From positions 1 through 14,166 of the forward strand of contig JAJZEU010000022.1 in assembly GCA_021805625.1 (NCBI GenBank): 14,166 bases of DNA. Reading direction: 5' to 3'. The DNA is from Microcaldota archaeon (GTDB taxonomy: Archaea > Micrarchaeota > Micrarchaeia > Micrarchaeales > CABMGC01). Below are positions 1 through 5,966 of the stretch, in pieces (position 1 is the stretch's first letter; each line of letters opens with the position of its first letter). The translations under genes and the position numbers were made by a program. Below the pieces are notes generated by a model. That model was not told the DNA's origin and searched no databases. It worked only from the letters and a program-made list of their open reading frames with translations.

Positions 1-489
1 TCCGATCTTATTCTTTGCGCCGCTGCAATGTATGCACATCGCTGTAAAGGTGTTGTGCTTACAGGCATATCTTATTGTCGTGACTTTTAATGGCCTGATA
101 CTAAAACATTCAGGGCACATAACGTTTACCTTCCTGTCAAAATAAACATCTCCTTTGTGCTTTTCCATAAATTGATCATCAAACGAAATGCAATGCGCAA
201 GCTCTTCTGGCACTTCGTTTTCTTCTAGCGGTTTTATAAGCTCAGGTCTTTTTGGTTTATTGTTTAACTTGACCCTACAGCTTCTGCAATATATATTCTC
301 AGGCGTAAGGCTCCCATTCTTGATTAACCTCCGTACATACTGCACGGTGTTTAGGATTTTTTTGCCGCATGATGGGCACTTAAAAGAAACTCTTATCATT
401 CTATGCCCCATAGTCGCATGAGTCATTTGCTCAAAGTATCCACGAAAAGATTCTGGCAATTCCTCGATAGTTAATTCTCTACTGCGCAT
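1..489 (-). CDS. Double zinc-ribbon protein, C-terminus cut by window edge
   Basis: This is an open frame of 163 codons that runs off the left edge, so the C-terminus is missing. Four CxxC pairs are visible at residues 38-41 (CPSC), 68-71 (CRSC), 125-128 (CPEC) and 152-155 (CIHC). The spacing suggests two separate zinc ribbons, each built from two knuckles and joined by a charged linker at about 75-100. Such modules usually bind nucleic acid or hold a protein fold together; the exact family is not recognised. The ATG is preceded by GAGAGGA 11 bases upstream, a slightly long but usable spacing. It lies 38 bases downstream of the 228-residue gene and is probably co-transcribed with it from the control region at 1215-1642. 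The zinc-binding call is firm; the role is unknown. Confidence 0.75.
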   Translation of the reverse strand, partial: MRSRELTIEELPESFRGYFEQMTHATMGHRMIRVSFKCPSCGKKILNTVQYVRRLIKNGSLTPENIYCRSCRVKLNNKPKRPELIKPLEENEVPEELAHCISFDDQFMEKHKGDVYFDRKVNVMCPECFSIRPLKVTTIRYACKHNTFTAMCIHCSGAKNKIG

Positions 490-527
490 AATATCACACA
501 TCCTCTCTTGTTTTGTGTATTGTGAAT

Positions 528-1214
528 TCACCGTAGCTCTTTGTATGTATCAATCGGTTCATCGTCATAATCATCTATCGCCAACTCGTTATCTTCAAAC
601 GGATCACCATCGTAGTCATCTATCATTTCAGCATTTTCGTCTTCGTCAGCATCTGGAAAAATTATTTTGTAATCATGAATTTCTTTATTGCAGTCTTCAA
701 CCCATTTCTCTAATTGCTCATATGGGATTTTGAACCTGTCAATATCGTGGGAGCTGCACGGCACCAATGTGGCAGTCAAGCTCCTGTCCCAATTGATAAA
801 AACATGGCCAAAGCCATTGCCGTTATTTCTGTAAAAAAGGCTAAGCCTCCAAATAACACGCGATTCGGTTGGGCTTGTATGAAACAAAGTCCAGCGTTGT
901 TTTATATCGAAATCGTTTGTTTCTTCGTGCTCCCATACTATTGGCCCACTGATCGTATTTACATATGGGCCGGGGATAACTTGAGCAAGTATTGCATTAT
1001 GCTTTACCTTCCAAAAATACCTGTGTATATTATCTGCGCTTATAGTAGAATGCTTCCTTATTGAGTAGAAATTGTTCTTCAGCCAGTTTCCGAAATTTTT
1101 CAATTCGGTAGATTCTGGATGAAATTTAGGCGCCCAATGGTGGTTGTTGATAGACGCTAGAGCTGTCCAAATAACAGCCACTTTTAACGGAACAGGTTCG
1201 TAATTGTTGTTCAT
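528..1214 (-). CDS. Unknown protein with acidic repeated C-terminal tail
   Basis: A 228-residue protein of no recognised family. Residues 1-180 look like a compact mixed fold rich in Trp, Tyr and His (for example W104-free stretches are few; HRYFWKVKH lies at 64-72 and FGHVFINWDR at 135-144). Residues 188-222 form a very acidic tail, with 19 Asp/Glu in 35 positions, and the string IDDYD occurs twice (198-202 and 213-217). Acidic tails of this kind are known in DNA-mimic proteins and in the partner-binding tails of single-strand binding proteins, but no domain supports either role here. It is the first leftward gene after the control region. The start has AAAAGGG 5 bases upstream, and a 12-base palindrome lies just beyond that. 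No signal peptide or membrane segment is seen. Confidence 0.75.
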   Translation of the reverse strand: MNNNYEPVPLKVAVIWTALASINNHHWAPKFHPESTELKNFGNWLKNNFYSIRKHSTISADNIHRYFWKVKHNAILAQVIPGPYVNTISGPIVWEHEETNDFDIKQRWTLFHTSPTESRVIWRLSLFYRNNGNGFGHVFINWDRSLTATLVPCSSHDIDRFKIPYEQLEKWVEDCNKEIHDYKIIFPDADEDENAEMIDDYDGDPFEDNELAIDDYDDEPIDTYKELR

Positions 1215-1226
1215 TTTTTCCCTTTT

Positions 1227-1238
1227 CTCTTATAAGAG
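1227..1238. promoter_or_regulatory. Perfect 12-base palindrome, possible operator
   Basis: CTCTTATAAGAG reads the same on both strands and ends 12 bases before the start codon of the 228-residue leftward gene. On the minus strand its centre also gives TATAAG, five of six matches to a -10 box, which would put the transcription start just before the ribosome binding site. A protein bound here would block transcription or translation of the leftward pair. The 6-base arm TAAGAG belongs to the half-site family seen at 1328, 1367 and 1391. Confidence 0.45.
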
Positions 1239-1247
1239 TTTGTACTA
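1233..1247 (+). repeat. Direct repeat copy A (15 bases)
   Basis: TAAGAGTTTGTACTA matches the copy at 1391-1405 at 14 of 15 positions (T against A at position 9). It starts inside the palindrome at 1227-1238. Two near-identical 15-mers 158 bases apart in a short control region suggest two binding sites for one protein or two copies of a promoter element used by leftward transcription. Confidence 0.6.
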
Positions 1248-1366
1248 ACTAAACATCCGAGCGGTATTAACACGCTATCATTGGACACATTTAAACATAA
1301 TAGCGCATAAAGTAAATTTCCTTTCTATAAGAACTCCGGATGGTTTAGTATGTAGTTTACTATAAC

Positions 1367-1380
1367 TAAGAACGTTCTTA
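1367..1380. promoter_or_regulatory. Perfect 14-base palindrome, possible operator
   Basis: TAAGAACGTTCTTA is a perfect dyad, the form expected for a dimeric helix-turn-helix repressor. A single half-site TAAGAAC also occurs at 1328-1334, 39 bases away, which is close to four helical turns. Related TAAGAG half-sites lie at 1233 and 1391. The binding protein is not known; candidates in the window are the rightward gene product (1643-2281) and the helix-turn-helix protein (2642-3307). Confidence 0.5.
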
Positions 1381-1390
1381 TATTCATAGT

Positions 1391-1405
1391 TAAGAGTTAG
1401 TACTA
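1391..1405 (+). repeat. Direct repeat copy B (15 bases)
   Basis: TAAGAGTTAGTACTA is the second copy of the repeat at 1233-1247, with one mismatch. It lies 11 bases beyond the 14-base palindrome and is followed by a further short inverted repeat, TAGTA at 1398-1402 against TACTA at 1409-1413. Together these look like an operator array rather than chance AT-rich sequence. Confidence 0.6.
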
Positions 1406-1472
1406 CAATACTACGTAGAAGAAATCTAAAGAGACTATTGTATTGATGACTACGTCTATGCCGCACGGGCGG

Positions 1473-1537
1473 GCGCATGATGCGCACGCGTACGCGTATA
1501 TCTATAAACGCGCGTAATGCGTAAATGACAACGCGTT
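1473..1537. repeat. CG-rich palindrome cluster with repeated ACGCGT
   Basis: Four dyads follow one another: GCGCATGATGCGC (1473-1485, with a central G), ACGCGTACGCGT (1486-1497, two joined ACGCGT sites), ACGCGCGT (1508-1515) and AACGCGTT (1530-1537). The base composition differs sharply from the AT-rich sequence to its left. Clustered short dyads between divergent genes can be operators, a partition site or part of a replication origin; nothing here decides among them. Confidence 0.5.
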
Positions 1538-1560
1538 TTCTGGTATCCAAAATGACAACG
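1523..1560 (+). repeat. Two copies of AAATGACAACG, 27 bases apart
   Basis: AAATGACAACG occurs at 1523-1533 and again at 1550-1560. Identical 11-mers at this distance just ahead of the rightward gene point to paired binding sites for an activator or repressor. Each contains ATGACA, five of six matches to a -35 box, but neither has a good -10 box at the right distance. Confidence 0.5.
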
Positions 1561-1575
1561 TGGTAAAATATACCA
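1561..1575 (+). promoter_or_regulatory. Inverted repeat TGGTA-N5-TACCA with possible extended -10
   Basis: Five-base arms (1561-1565 and 1571-1575) flank AAATA. Within it, TGGTAAAAT resembles an extended -10 element (TG, one base, TAAAAT at 1564-1569), which would start transcription near 1576 and leave a leader of about 67 bases before the rightward gene. The inverted repeat over the -10 would suit a repressor site. No -35 box is evident at the usual spacing, so the promoter reading is tentative. Confidence 0.35.
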
Positions 1576-1578
1576 GTA

Positions 1579-1616
1579 TTGGGCTAGTCGCTCTAGGAAC
1601 GGCCTTGTAGGCCCAA
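1579..1616 (+). promoter_or_regulatory. Possible leader hairpin ahead of the rightward gene
   Basis: TTGGGC (1579-1584) can pair with GCCCAA (1611-1616), and a further TA/TA pair is possible across a one-base bulge. The 26-base interior contains CTAG twice and GGCC twice. It lies in the predicted untranslated leader and ends about 14 bases before the ribosome binding site AGGA (1630-1633). It has no run of T after it, so it is not a usual terminator. Confidence 0.3.
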
Positions 1617-1642
1617 GAAACAGCATTTTAGGATATAGTCTC

Positions 1643-2281
1643 ATGGCAATTCGTAAAGTACCTGATAAAGACGCGGCTTATGGAAGGGCTAAAGGCGCAG
1701 CGCCTTCTGGTAAATCGCGATATTGCCGCAGTGATGCACCTAAGGATTTTGGCATTCCTTCTTCTCGCTATTTGGATCGCATGGGGCTGATAAAACAGCG
1801 AGTGGAAGAATGGCGAGATTTGCAGGGTGTTGTTCCTTTCTCGTGTGATTTGCACGCCCAAAACCGTAAAGAAATAAGCTTAGCTGCTACGTTGATTAAC
1901 TTAGGGGCTTGGGAGTGGCGGGTTTTGCAGATACTGCGTATCGTGCAGCTGGTGTCTAGAAACGATGCAGAAACGTGGATCGATACGTTTGCTTTGCATT
2001 CTCTTTTGGGCCTTTATTGGTCTGGCGCTAGAGGATGGGATGCAGCATCTCATGAAATATCAGAGATGGTGAAAATGCTATCGGTGTATCAACTAATCGA
2101 AACGAAAAAGATAGCTGGTTATGTTTACATGCGAATATCAGTGCCTTTCGAAGATATGTTGTTTGCAATGTTGAAACAGGTGGAGCTAGATGCTATGGGC
2201 ATACTCCACCCTGACTATGGACATTCTGGAGTTGACGAAGCTATCGTCAAGCGTAAGATCATGGAGATAATCAAAAGGTAG
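1643..2281 (+). CDS. Lone rightward gene, unknown protein, possible regulator
   Basis: A 212-residue protein, the only gene on this strand. The ATG has AGGA 9 bases upstream. The N-terminus (1-50) is basic and rich in Gly, Ala and Ser, so it may be flexible or bind DNA. Residues 75-130 are mainly helical. Residues 135-167 could be a winged helix: a helix around ISEMVKMLSVYQLIE followed by strand-like KKIAGYVYMRIS. That reading is inference from pattern only. The gene sits next to the palindrome-rich control region, a usual place for an autoregulated phage repressor or activator. Its last 11 bases overlap the end of the opposing gene, and no terminator separates them, so transcription from the leftward array would run antisense through it. 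No family is recognised. Confidence 0.75.
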   Translation: MAIRKVPDKDAAYGRAKGAAPSGKSRYCRSDAPKDFGIPSSRYLDRMGLIKQRVEEWRDLQGVVPFSCDLHAQNRKEISLAATLINLGAWEWRVLQILRIVQLVSRNDAETWIDTFALHSLLGLYWSGARGWDAASHEISEMVKMLSVYQLIETKKIAGYVYMRISVPFEDMLFAMLKQVELDAMGILHPDYGHSGVDEAIVKRKIMEIIKR

Positions 2282-2639
2282 CGCGATTTTTTTCTCTTCG
2301 AAAATGCGCATCCATCATCTGCTGTTGCGTGTATTCATATTCCTTTGTGTCGAATGCCGTAGGATAGCTGGTTATCGTATAATGCGTTTCTGATCTGCCA
2401 CCGTGTTTGTCGTTTATTAGCTTTATTTTAGGTTGCAACTTGTAGGAAGTCCCGCTGTATTGCTCCATAGCAGGCTTCCAGAACAAGTTTTTCCATGTGA
2501 TAAACGATTTCGCGTCTGTTATTATCATCTTAGCCGTGCTCTGCAATATATCTGATTGATAAGCCAGCCTTGCCATCCTTTCTTGTTTTGCTTCTGATCG
2601 GAGTTGGTTAATCTGATCGATAGTTTCGAATATGTCCAT
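2271..2639 (-). CDS. Unknown 122-residue protein, last gene of the leftward array
   Basis: The start was set at the ATG at 2637-2639, which has AAAGG 5 bases upstream and begins just after the TGA of the helix-turn-helix gene. A longer frame up to 2690 would overlap that gene by 49 bases without a ribosome site. Residues 1-45 look like an amphipathic helix (MDIFETIDQINQLRSEAK), followed by a Trp/Tyr-containing region (50-70) and a Tyr/Gln-rich stretch at 101-108. The C-terminus is basic (RREKNR). Its end overlaps the opposing rightward gene by 11 bases. Being next to the helix-turn-helix gene it may work with it, but no function is visible. Confidence 0.7.
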   Translation of the reverse strand: MDIFETIDQINQLRSEAKQERMARLAYQSDILQSTAKMIITDAKSFITWKNLFWKPAMEQYSGTSYKLQPKIKLINDKHGGRSETHYTITSYPTAFDTKEYEYTQQQMMDAHFRREKNRATF

Positions 2640-2641
2640 GG

Positions 2642-3307
2642 TCACCTTTCGTACACAGAGTTTGGTATAGTTGCGGTAAAACTCATGCATTGATTGTCTA
2701 CCCTAAGCTCGAACATGGCTGAAATGTACGTTTTGTATTTCCTCCCTGAAACAAACGTTAGCTCTACGTCTTTCCTCAGAAAATGTGCATCTTTGATCTT
2801 CTTGCCTACTGTCCTGTCGAATTGAGTGCCGATCTGGTATTCTTTGTTGACGCCCAAAAGCTCTTGCCCAGCATCTTTTTTCCATTTCTCCACGTAGTCT
2901 TTTATCATTCCTTCGTTTACAGGAGCTTGCATCTTTGCTTTTTTAATAGCTTCGTAGGCATCGAAACAATGTTCTTCTGGTAAATCGCTAAGGGGAACAA
3001 GGTGCGATATACCGAACTTCTCTGGAGGAAGCAGCTCGTCTTCTTGATAATCCTCGTGGCTCTTAATGGCGCGTAGCACTCTGGCTACTTTTAGGTACTT
3101 GTTTGCGGTAGTAGGCGAGAAACCAAACTCAGCGTAAATGAATGTATTCCACGTCGCATAGCCCAATGCTTTGTGCGCTTCTCGTTCGTACAGCTCGACT
3201 ATTTCGAGCTTGATTTGCGTCATGTGGCCTTTTACCCTACTTACTGCCTCCTCGGCCTCTACGCGTGTCATAGGTGGCTTAGCGTTGATTATGGATATGG
3301 TTCTCAT
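2642..3307 (-). CDS. Helix-turn-helix DNA-binding protein, ParB/DUF3102-like
   Basis: A 221-residue protein. Residues 46-78 (KALGYATWNTF, then FGFSPTTANKYLKVARVL) show the pattern 'GY-x-TW-x2-F ... FG-x-S-x2-TA-x2-YL-x-VA', typical of the helix-turn-helix in DUF3102- and ParB-like plasmid and phage proteins. It is followed by a helical part with a conserved-looking HLVPLSDLPEE at 102-112. Residues 155-221 are strand-rich and lack a recognised domain. It may act as a regulator or as a partition or replication protein that binds sites in the palindrome-rich region about 1 kb away. Its ATG overlaps the preceding gene's stop as ATGA. The DNA-binding call is reasonable; the exact family needs a profile search. 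Confidence 0.75.
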   Translation of the reverse strand: MRTISIINAKPPMTRVEAEEAVSRVKGHMTQIKLEIVELYEREAHKALGYATWNTFIYAEFGFSPTTANKYLKVARVLRAIKSHEDYQEDELLPPEKFGISHLVPLSDLPEEHCFDAYEAIKKAKMQAPVNEGMIKDYVEKWKKDAGQELLGVNKEYQIGTQFDRTVGKKIKDAHFLRKDVELTFVSGRKYKTYISAMFELRVDNQCMSFTATIPNSVYER

Positions 3308-3555
3308 CTTACCGACCTGTCTAACCTTCGCACAATGAGCTTACCGTCAATCTCTACTGGAGAGTATTGCTTATGAAACCATTTGTCCATCGTGGCTCTA
3401 GGTATATGTTCCATTTCGAACCCTTGCTCTTTTTGCTTGGCTATCTCTTGCGTCATCTCCGCCTTTGTTCTAAATGCGTAAACGTCAAATGTAGGGTTGT
3501 TGTTAATTTTTGATAATACAAATTTCCCTTGGGATTTTATTGCTGCATAGTACAT
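3304..3555 (-). CDS. Unknown 83-residue protein
   Basis: The start is set at 3555 because GAAAGGA lies 6 bases upstream, the same arrangement as at the ATPase gene. A start at 3699 would overlap the upstream gene by 163 bases. The first residues are MYYAAIKSQGKFVL, probably a beta hairpin, followed by a region with DVYAFRTKAEMTQEI (a strand then a helix) and a basic C-terminal end. This strand-strand-helix order resembles the small related proteins at 9213-10221, but the similarity is too weak to claim common descent. It overlaps the upstream gene by 19 bases and the downstream one by ATGA. Confidence 0.65.
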   Translation of the reverse strand: MYYAAIKSQGKFVLSKINNNPTFDVYAFRTKAEMTQEIAKQKEQGFEMEHIPRATMDKWFHKQYSPVEIDGKLIVRRLDRSVR

Positions 3556-3905
3556 TGTTTTTCCTTTCGTTTCTCCTTGGTACTTGGGTGCATTCCGCGC
3601 CATTGCTCCTTGGTATAAAACATACTTTTCGTTATGTGTCCATCCATATCCCAGTCTACTTTTAGTCTCGTCAAGGTTGCCATAAGTTCTATCTGCCAAG
3701 TTGTTTCAGAATACATAGACAAGTGTGGCAATACGACCATTGATCCGGGGTGATCTGCTTCGAATGCTATTATTTCTTGCAAATTTTTACAAGAGTGCCA
3801 TTGCGGCCATTCGCTAGGGATCGTAATGGTTATGGATATATTAGAGCACCGCGCATATTTAGCGACGTTTTGATGCTTGCTCATTACTTGGATTATTCCT
3901 TTCAT
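3537..3905 (-). CDS. Unknown 122-residue protein
   Basis: No family is recognised. The ATG at 3905 overlaps the stop of the preceding gene as ATGA, and GGAGGG lies 14 bases before it. A second ATG at 3884 (MSKHQN) has AAAGGA 12 bases before it, so the true start is uncertain by seven residues. The protein contains SISITITIP (probable strand), LQEIIAFEADHPGSMVVLP (helix then strand) and a Trp-containing region around TTWQIELMATL. The C-terminus is highly charged (STKEKRKEKQ). It lies within the run of small unknown genes between the ATPase and the helix-turn-helix gene. Confidence 0.65.
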   Translation of the reverse strand: MKGIIQVMSKHQNVAKYARCSNISITITIPSEWPQWHSCKNLQEIIAFEADHPGSMVVLPHLSMYSETTWQIELMATLTRLKVDWDMDGHITKSMFYTKEQWRGMHPSTKEKRKEKQCTMQQ

Positions 3906-4270
3906 AAGTCTAGCGTTAGCCCTCCGTTGTCTGTCTTTTCGATTTTCTTAAACCTGGTATCGTGTTTCAGTTTCCCGTTATGCCTAGCGTGCATTAAAAG
4001 AGCGAGCTGGTACTGCATAACCATAATGGTAAAAATAACACCATTTGCTCCGACTACTGTCGCTCTCCTTTCTGGTGTTTGTATGATTATTTTAGCAGCT
4101 TCATCATGCATTGCGTTTTTGGCCGTCCACAACTTCCAATGACATTCTTTTTCAAAGATAGCAGGTATGTATTTGATGGGGTAGTGGTAACTGAAATAGA
4201 ACTCCGTTTGCGTTGTGGTGGCCACGCACCAATATATATTGGAGTCTTCTTTGATCGGTTTGAGTTTCAT
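3902..4270 (-). CDS. Unknown 122-residue protein
   Basis: The start at 4270 gives an ATGA overlap with the preceding gene, the rule in this array; the in-frame ATG at 4285 would add five residues but has no better ribosome site. GGGA lies 9 bases upstream of the chosen start. The protein opens with MKLKPIKEDS and has two aromatic stretches (IYWCVATTTQTEFYFSYHYP and CHWKLW). A hydrophobic segment (VIFTIMVMQYQLALLM) is about 16 residues long, borderline for a membrane helix. No conserved motif is recognised. Confidence 0.65.
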   Translation of the reverse strand: MKLKPIKEDSNIYWCVATTTQTEFYFSYHYPIKYIPAIFEKECHWKLWTAKNAMHDEAAKIIIQTPERRATVVGANGVIFTIMVMQYQLALLMHARHNGKLKHDTRFKKIEKTDNGGLTLDL

Positions 4271-4638
4271 CGGTGGTATTCCCATCTTGATACGGCACGC
4301 AGCATTTTGTCAACTGCTTTGCTGTCTTTGTCAGAGTCGATCTTATATTGTCGTTGCCAATATTTTTGATCTTCATTAGTGTTTGCTTTCCTTGCCATTA
4401 TCAGGTCGTGCCCCATTTTGTCTTCAATGGAATTTTGTATAGATTGCCTCTTGTTCAAGCTTTTTACTAGCTGCTCCTTGGTGGGGTGCCATATGGCAAA
4501 TCGGCTATAAGTATATTTCTTAGCGACGTTCTTGGGTGCCAAAAGCACGATTGGGGTTGGATGTAATCCTTCCCCAATCGTGGTTAGCACAAACAACGTT
4601 GCTAAAAACAGTAGTTTCTGTTGTTTGTTACTGTCCAT
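4267..4638 (-). CDS. Small exported or membrane-anchored protein, unknown
   Basis: A 123-residue protein with an N-terminal signal-like segment: a short charged start (MDSNKQQK) followed by a hydrophobic core LLFLATLFVLTTIG at 9-22. No clear small-residue cleavage site is seen, so it may stay as an anchor. The rest is hydrophilic, charged and mostly helical, with several Lys, Arg and Gln. The ATG has AAGGA 5 bases upstream and lies 14 bases after the end of the ATPase gene. A small phage protein sent to the envelope could act in exclusion of other phages or in lysis control, but nothing in the sequence shows which. Confidence 0.7.
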   Translation of the reverse strand: MDSNKQQKLLFLATLFVLTTIGEGLHPTPIVLLAPKNVAKKYTYSRFAIWHPTKEQLVKSLNKRQSIQNSIEDKMGHDLIMARKANTNEDQKYWQRQYKIDSDKDSKAVDKMLRAVSRWEYHR

Positions 4639-4652
4639 GTTGTCCTTCTTTT

Positions 4653-5594
4653 TTAATCAGACGCTGCTTCTTCTGCCATTTCTTCGGTTGGTATTGTTGG
4701 CTCGATAGATGGCAGCGATTTGATATAAGTCATAGCCTCTATGTATGCCTGTCTAGTCAATATGCTTTCGTCCATCACTAAATTGTAGAACCTTTTCTTG
4801 GCTGACCTTTTAATACGTGCTACCTGATCAGCGTTTATAGGCTCGCTAGTGTCACCATCAATCTTAAAACTGATGTATATTGTATCTTCAACCATGTAAG
4901 GCCCGGGCAACGCACCTGTCTCGCTCCATTCTCGAAGTTTAGCGCCCCAGTTTTTATTGATCTGACCGGTTATCCCATCATACAGCATAGTTCTATCTTT
5001 GAGCGCCATTGCAGTATGGTTGTGGGCTATGTCGAATACAACGTAGAAATCGTATTCAAAGTTATCCCTCATGACAGGCTGGAGGCCAAGCCTTACAACA
5101 GATTGCCGACCTCTATCCGTGACTTCCTGCGCATATGCCATCTTCGATCGCAATGTTACGATGATTGGGATTTTCGATAAAAGTATGGCGTTTGTAAGCT
5201 GGTTGTACTCAGTGCTTATCGGCGCCCAGTTTGCGTACTGATTACCGCCTCTATTGTCCAAAGCTGCTTTTTTGTCCAGAAGGCCGCCCTCCCCGGCCCA
5301 TGCGTGGCTAAGGCTGTCGATTATCAGAATGCCATATTTCGCTTCTTGCGCATGTTGTATTGCTGTTATGTAATCCCTTGCTGTATATGGAGGCGACAAC
5401 TGTGCCGCATCGAAATCGAAGACACCTGCATACGCTCCTGCGGAGCCGTTTTCGGTATCTATTAGAGCTATCTTTTCACCCGGCTCGATATAACCTCTTG
5501 CGAACTCTAGTGCTGAATAAGTTTTACCGCTTCCGCTTGTTCCTATCATGCAAACCTTTGGTACTGTGATCTTGCGCGTCGCTTTTGTAAACAT
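4653..5594 (-). CDS. AAA_24/Sak4-like recombination ATPase
   Basis: A 313-residue RecA-fold ATPase. Walker A is GTSGSGKT at 18-25. An LIDTENGSAGAY segment follows at 44-55, then LSPPYTARDYITAI at 66-79, and Walker B is ILIID at 89-93 followed by SLSHAWAGEGG. This order is typical of the phage Sak4/AAA_24 family, whose members bind single-stranded DNA with an annealing partner or single-strand binding protein and aid recombination or replication. The family description is prior knowledge; no partner annealase is recognised in this window. The ATG at 5594 has AGGA 6 bases upstream; the longer frame starting at 5624 uses TTG without a ribosome site. The C-terminus ends in an acidic Glu-rich stretch (EEMAEEAASD). 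Confidence 0.92.
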   Translation of the reverse strand: MFTKATRKITVPKVCMIGTSGSGKTYSALEFARGYIEPGEKIALIDTENGSAGAYAGVFDFDAAQLSPPYTARDYITAIQHAQEAKYGILIIDSLSHAWAGEGGLLDKKAALDNRGGNQYANWAPISTEYNQLTNAILLSKIPIIVTLRSKMAYAQEVTDRGRQSVVRLGLQPVMRDNFEYDFYVVFDIAHNHTAMALKDRTMLYDGITGQINKNWGAKLREWSETGALPGPYMVEDTIYISFKIDGDTSEPINADQVARIKRSAKKRFYNLVMDESILTRQAYIEAMTYIKSLPSIEPTIPTEEMAEEAASD

Positions 5595-5655
5595 TGTTTT
5601 TCCTTTGTTACTTGTAAAATCCAAAAACCAATCAGTGATGAACCATTGTGGTATG

Positions 5656-5964
5656 TCAGCGTATTGAGCATCCGGTAAGTTTGGCGTCTTGTTTTTTCTT
5701 TACCAACCTGACAAGTGAGTCCACATATTTATCAATGGGCGGCTTTATCATCAATTGACAAGCATGCGTGCCCGGTGCAAGCTGCACGACTAATTCAAAA
5801 GCCTTTTCAAATATCACTTCTCTCACGCTTTCATATAGCATTAGGTCGGAAATATCCTCTTCTTTCAGATGTTTGGCAATCGCTTGTTTATATCTTTCTC
5901 CTACTGTTGAGTATGCAAACATCATAGTGTATATCATCGTAGACAGCTCTAGGGAATCTTCCAT
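5656..5964 (-). CDS. Small helical protein, paralogue of the 7930-8229 gene
   Basis: A 102-residue, largely helical protein. The start at 5964 has AAGGAG 7 bases upstream; the much longer frame above it lies inside the neighbour and is rejected. Residues 63-70 read APGTHACQ. The 99-residue product of 7930-8229 has APEIHACQ at exactly residues 63-70, and both have Lys at 74, so the two appear to descend from one gene. The His and Cys in the shared motif could bind metal or be catalytic, but this is inference. The C-terminus is basic (LVKKKQDAK). It lies 61 bases upstream of the ATPase gene and 2 bases after the stop of its own upstream neighbour. Confidence 0.7.
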   Translation of the reverse strand: MEDSLELSTMIYTMMFAYSTVGERYKQAIAKHLKEEDISDLMLYESVREVIFEKAFELVVQLAPGTHACQLMIKPPIDKYVDSLVRLVKKKQDAKLTGCSIR

Positions 5965-5966
5965 TG

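Larger units (their letters stand above)
1215..1642. promoter_or_regulatory. Non-coding divergent control region rich in palindromes
   Basis: This 428-base stretch separates a leftward gene pair from the only rightward gene and holds no convincing open frame. The half nearer the leftward genes (1227-1405) is AT-rich and repeats TAAGA(A/G) half-sites, two of them joined into perfect palindromes. The middle (1473-1537) is CG-rich with ACGCGT palindromes. The right part (1523-1616) has a direct repeat, an inverted repeat and a possible leader hairpin ahead of the rightward gene. Opposed promoters must lie here if both sides are transcribed, but no strong sigma70 -35/-10 pair could be picked out. 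A replication origin is a possible alternative. The separate elements are listed individually. Confidence 0.7.

Noticed and set aside
714..1064. Open frame on the plus strand inside the 228-residue gene
   Set aside because: It lies wholly within a minus-strand gene that has a ribosome site and a consistent neighbour, and its product looks random.
1278..1550. Leftward open frame in the control region
   Set aside because: The product is rich in Arg and Val from repeated CG dyads, has no good ribosome site and overlaps palindromes; more likely non-coding.
1473..1560. CRISPR array
   Set aside because: The repeats are short, irregularly spaced and differ from one another; there are no equal-length spacers.
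1579..1616. Possible tRNA or small RNA gene
   Set aside because: Pairing is limited to one short stem; no cloverleaf or anticodon arm could be drawn.
3750..4142. Plus-strand open frame opposite 3537-4270
   Set aside because: Shadow of two minus-strand genes joined by an ATGA overlap.
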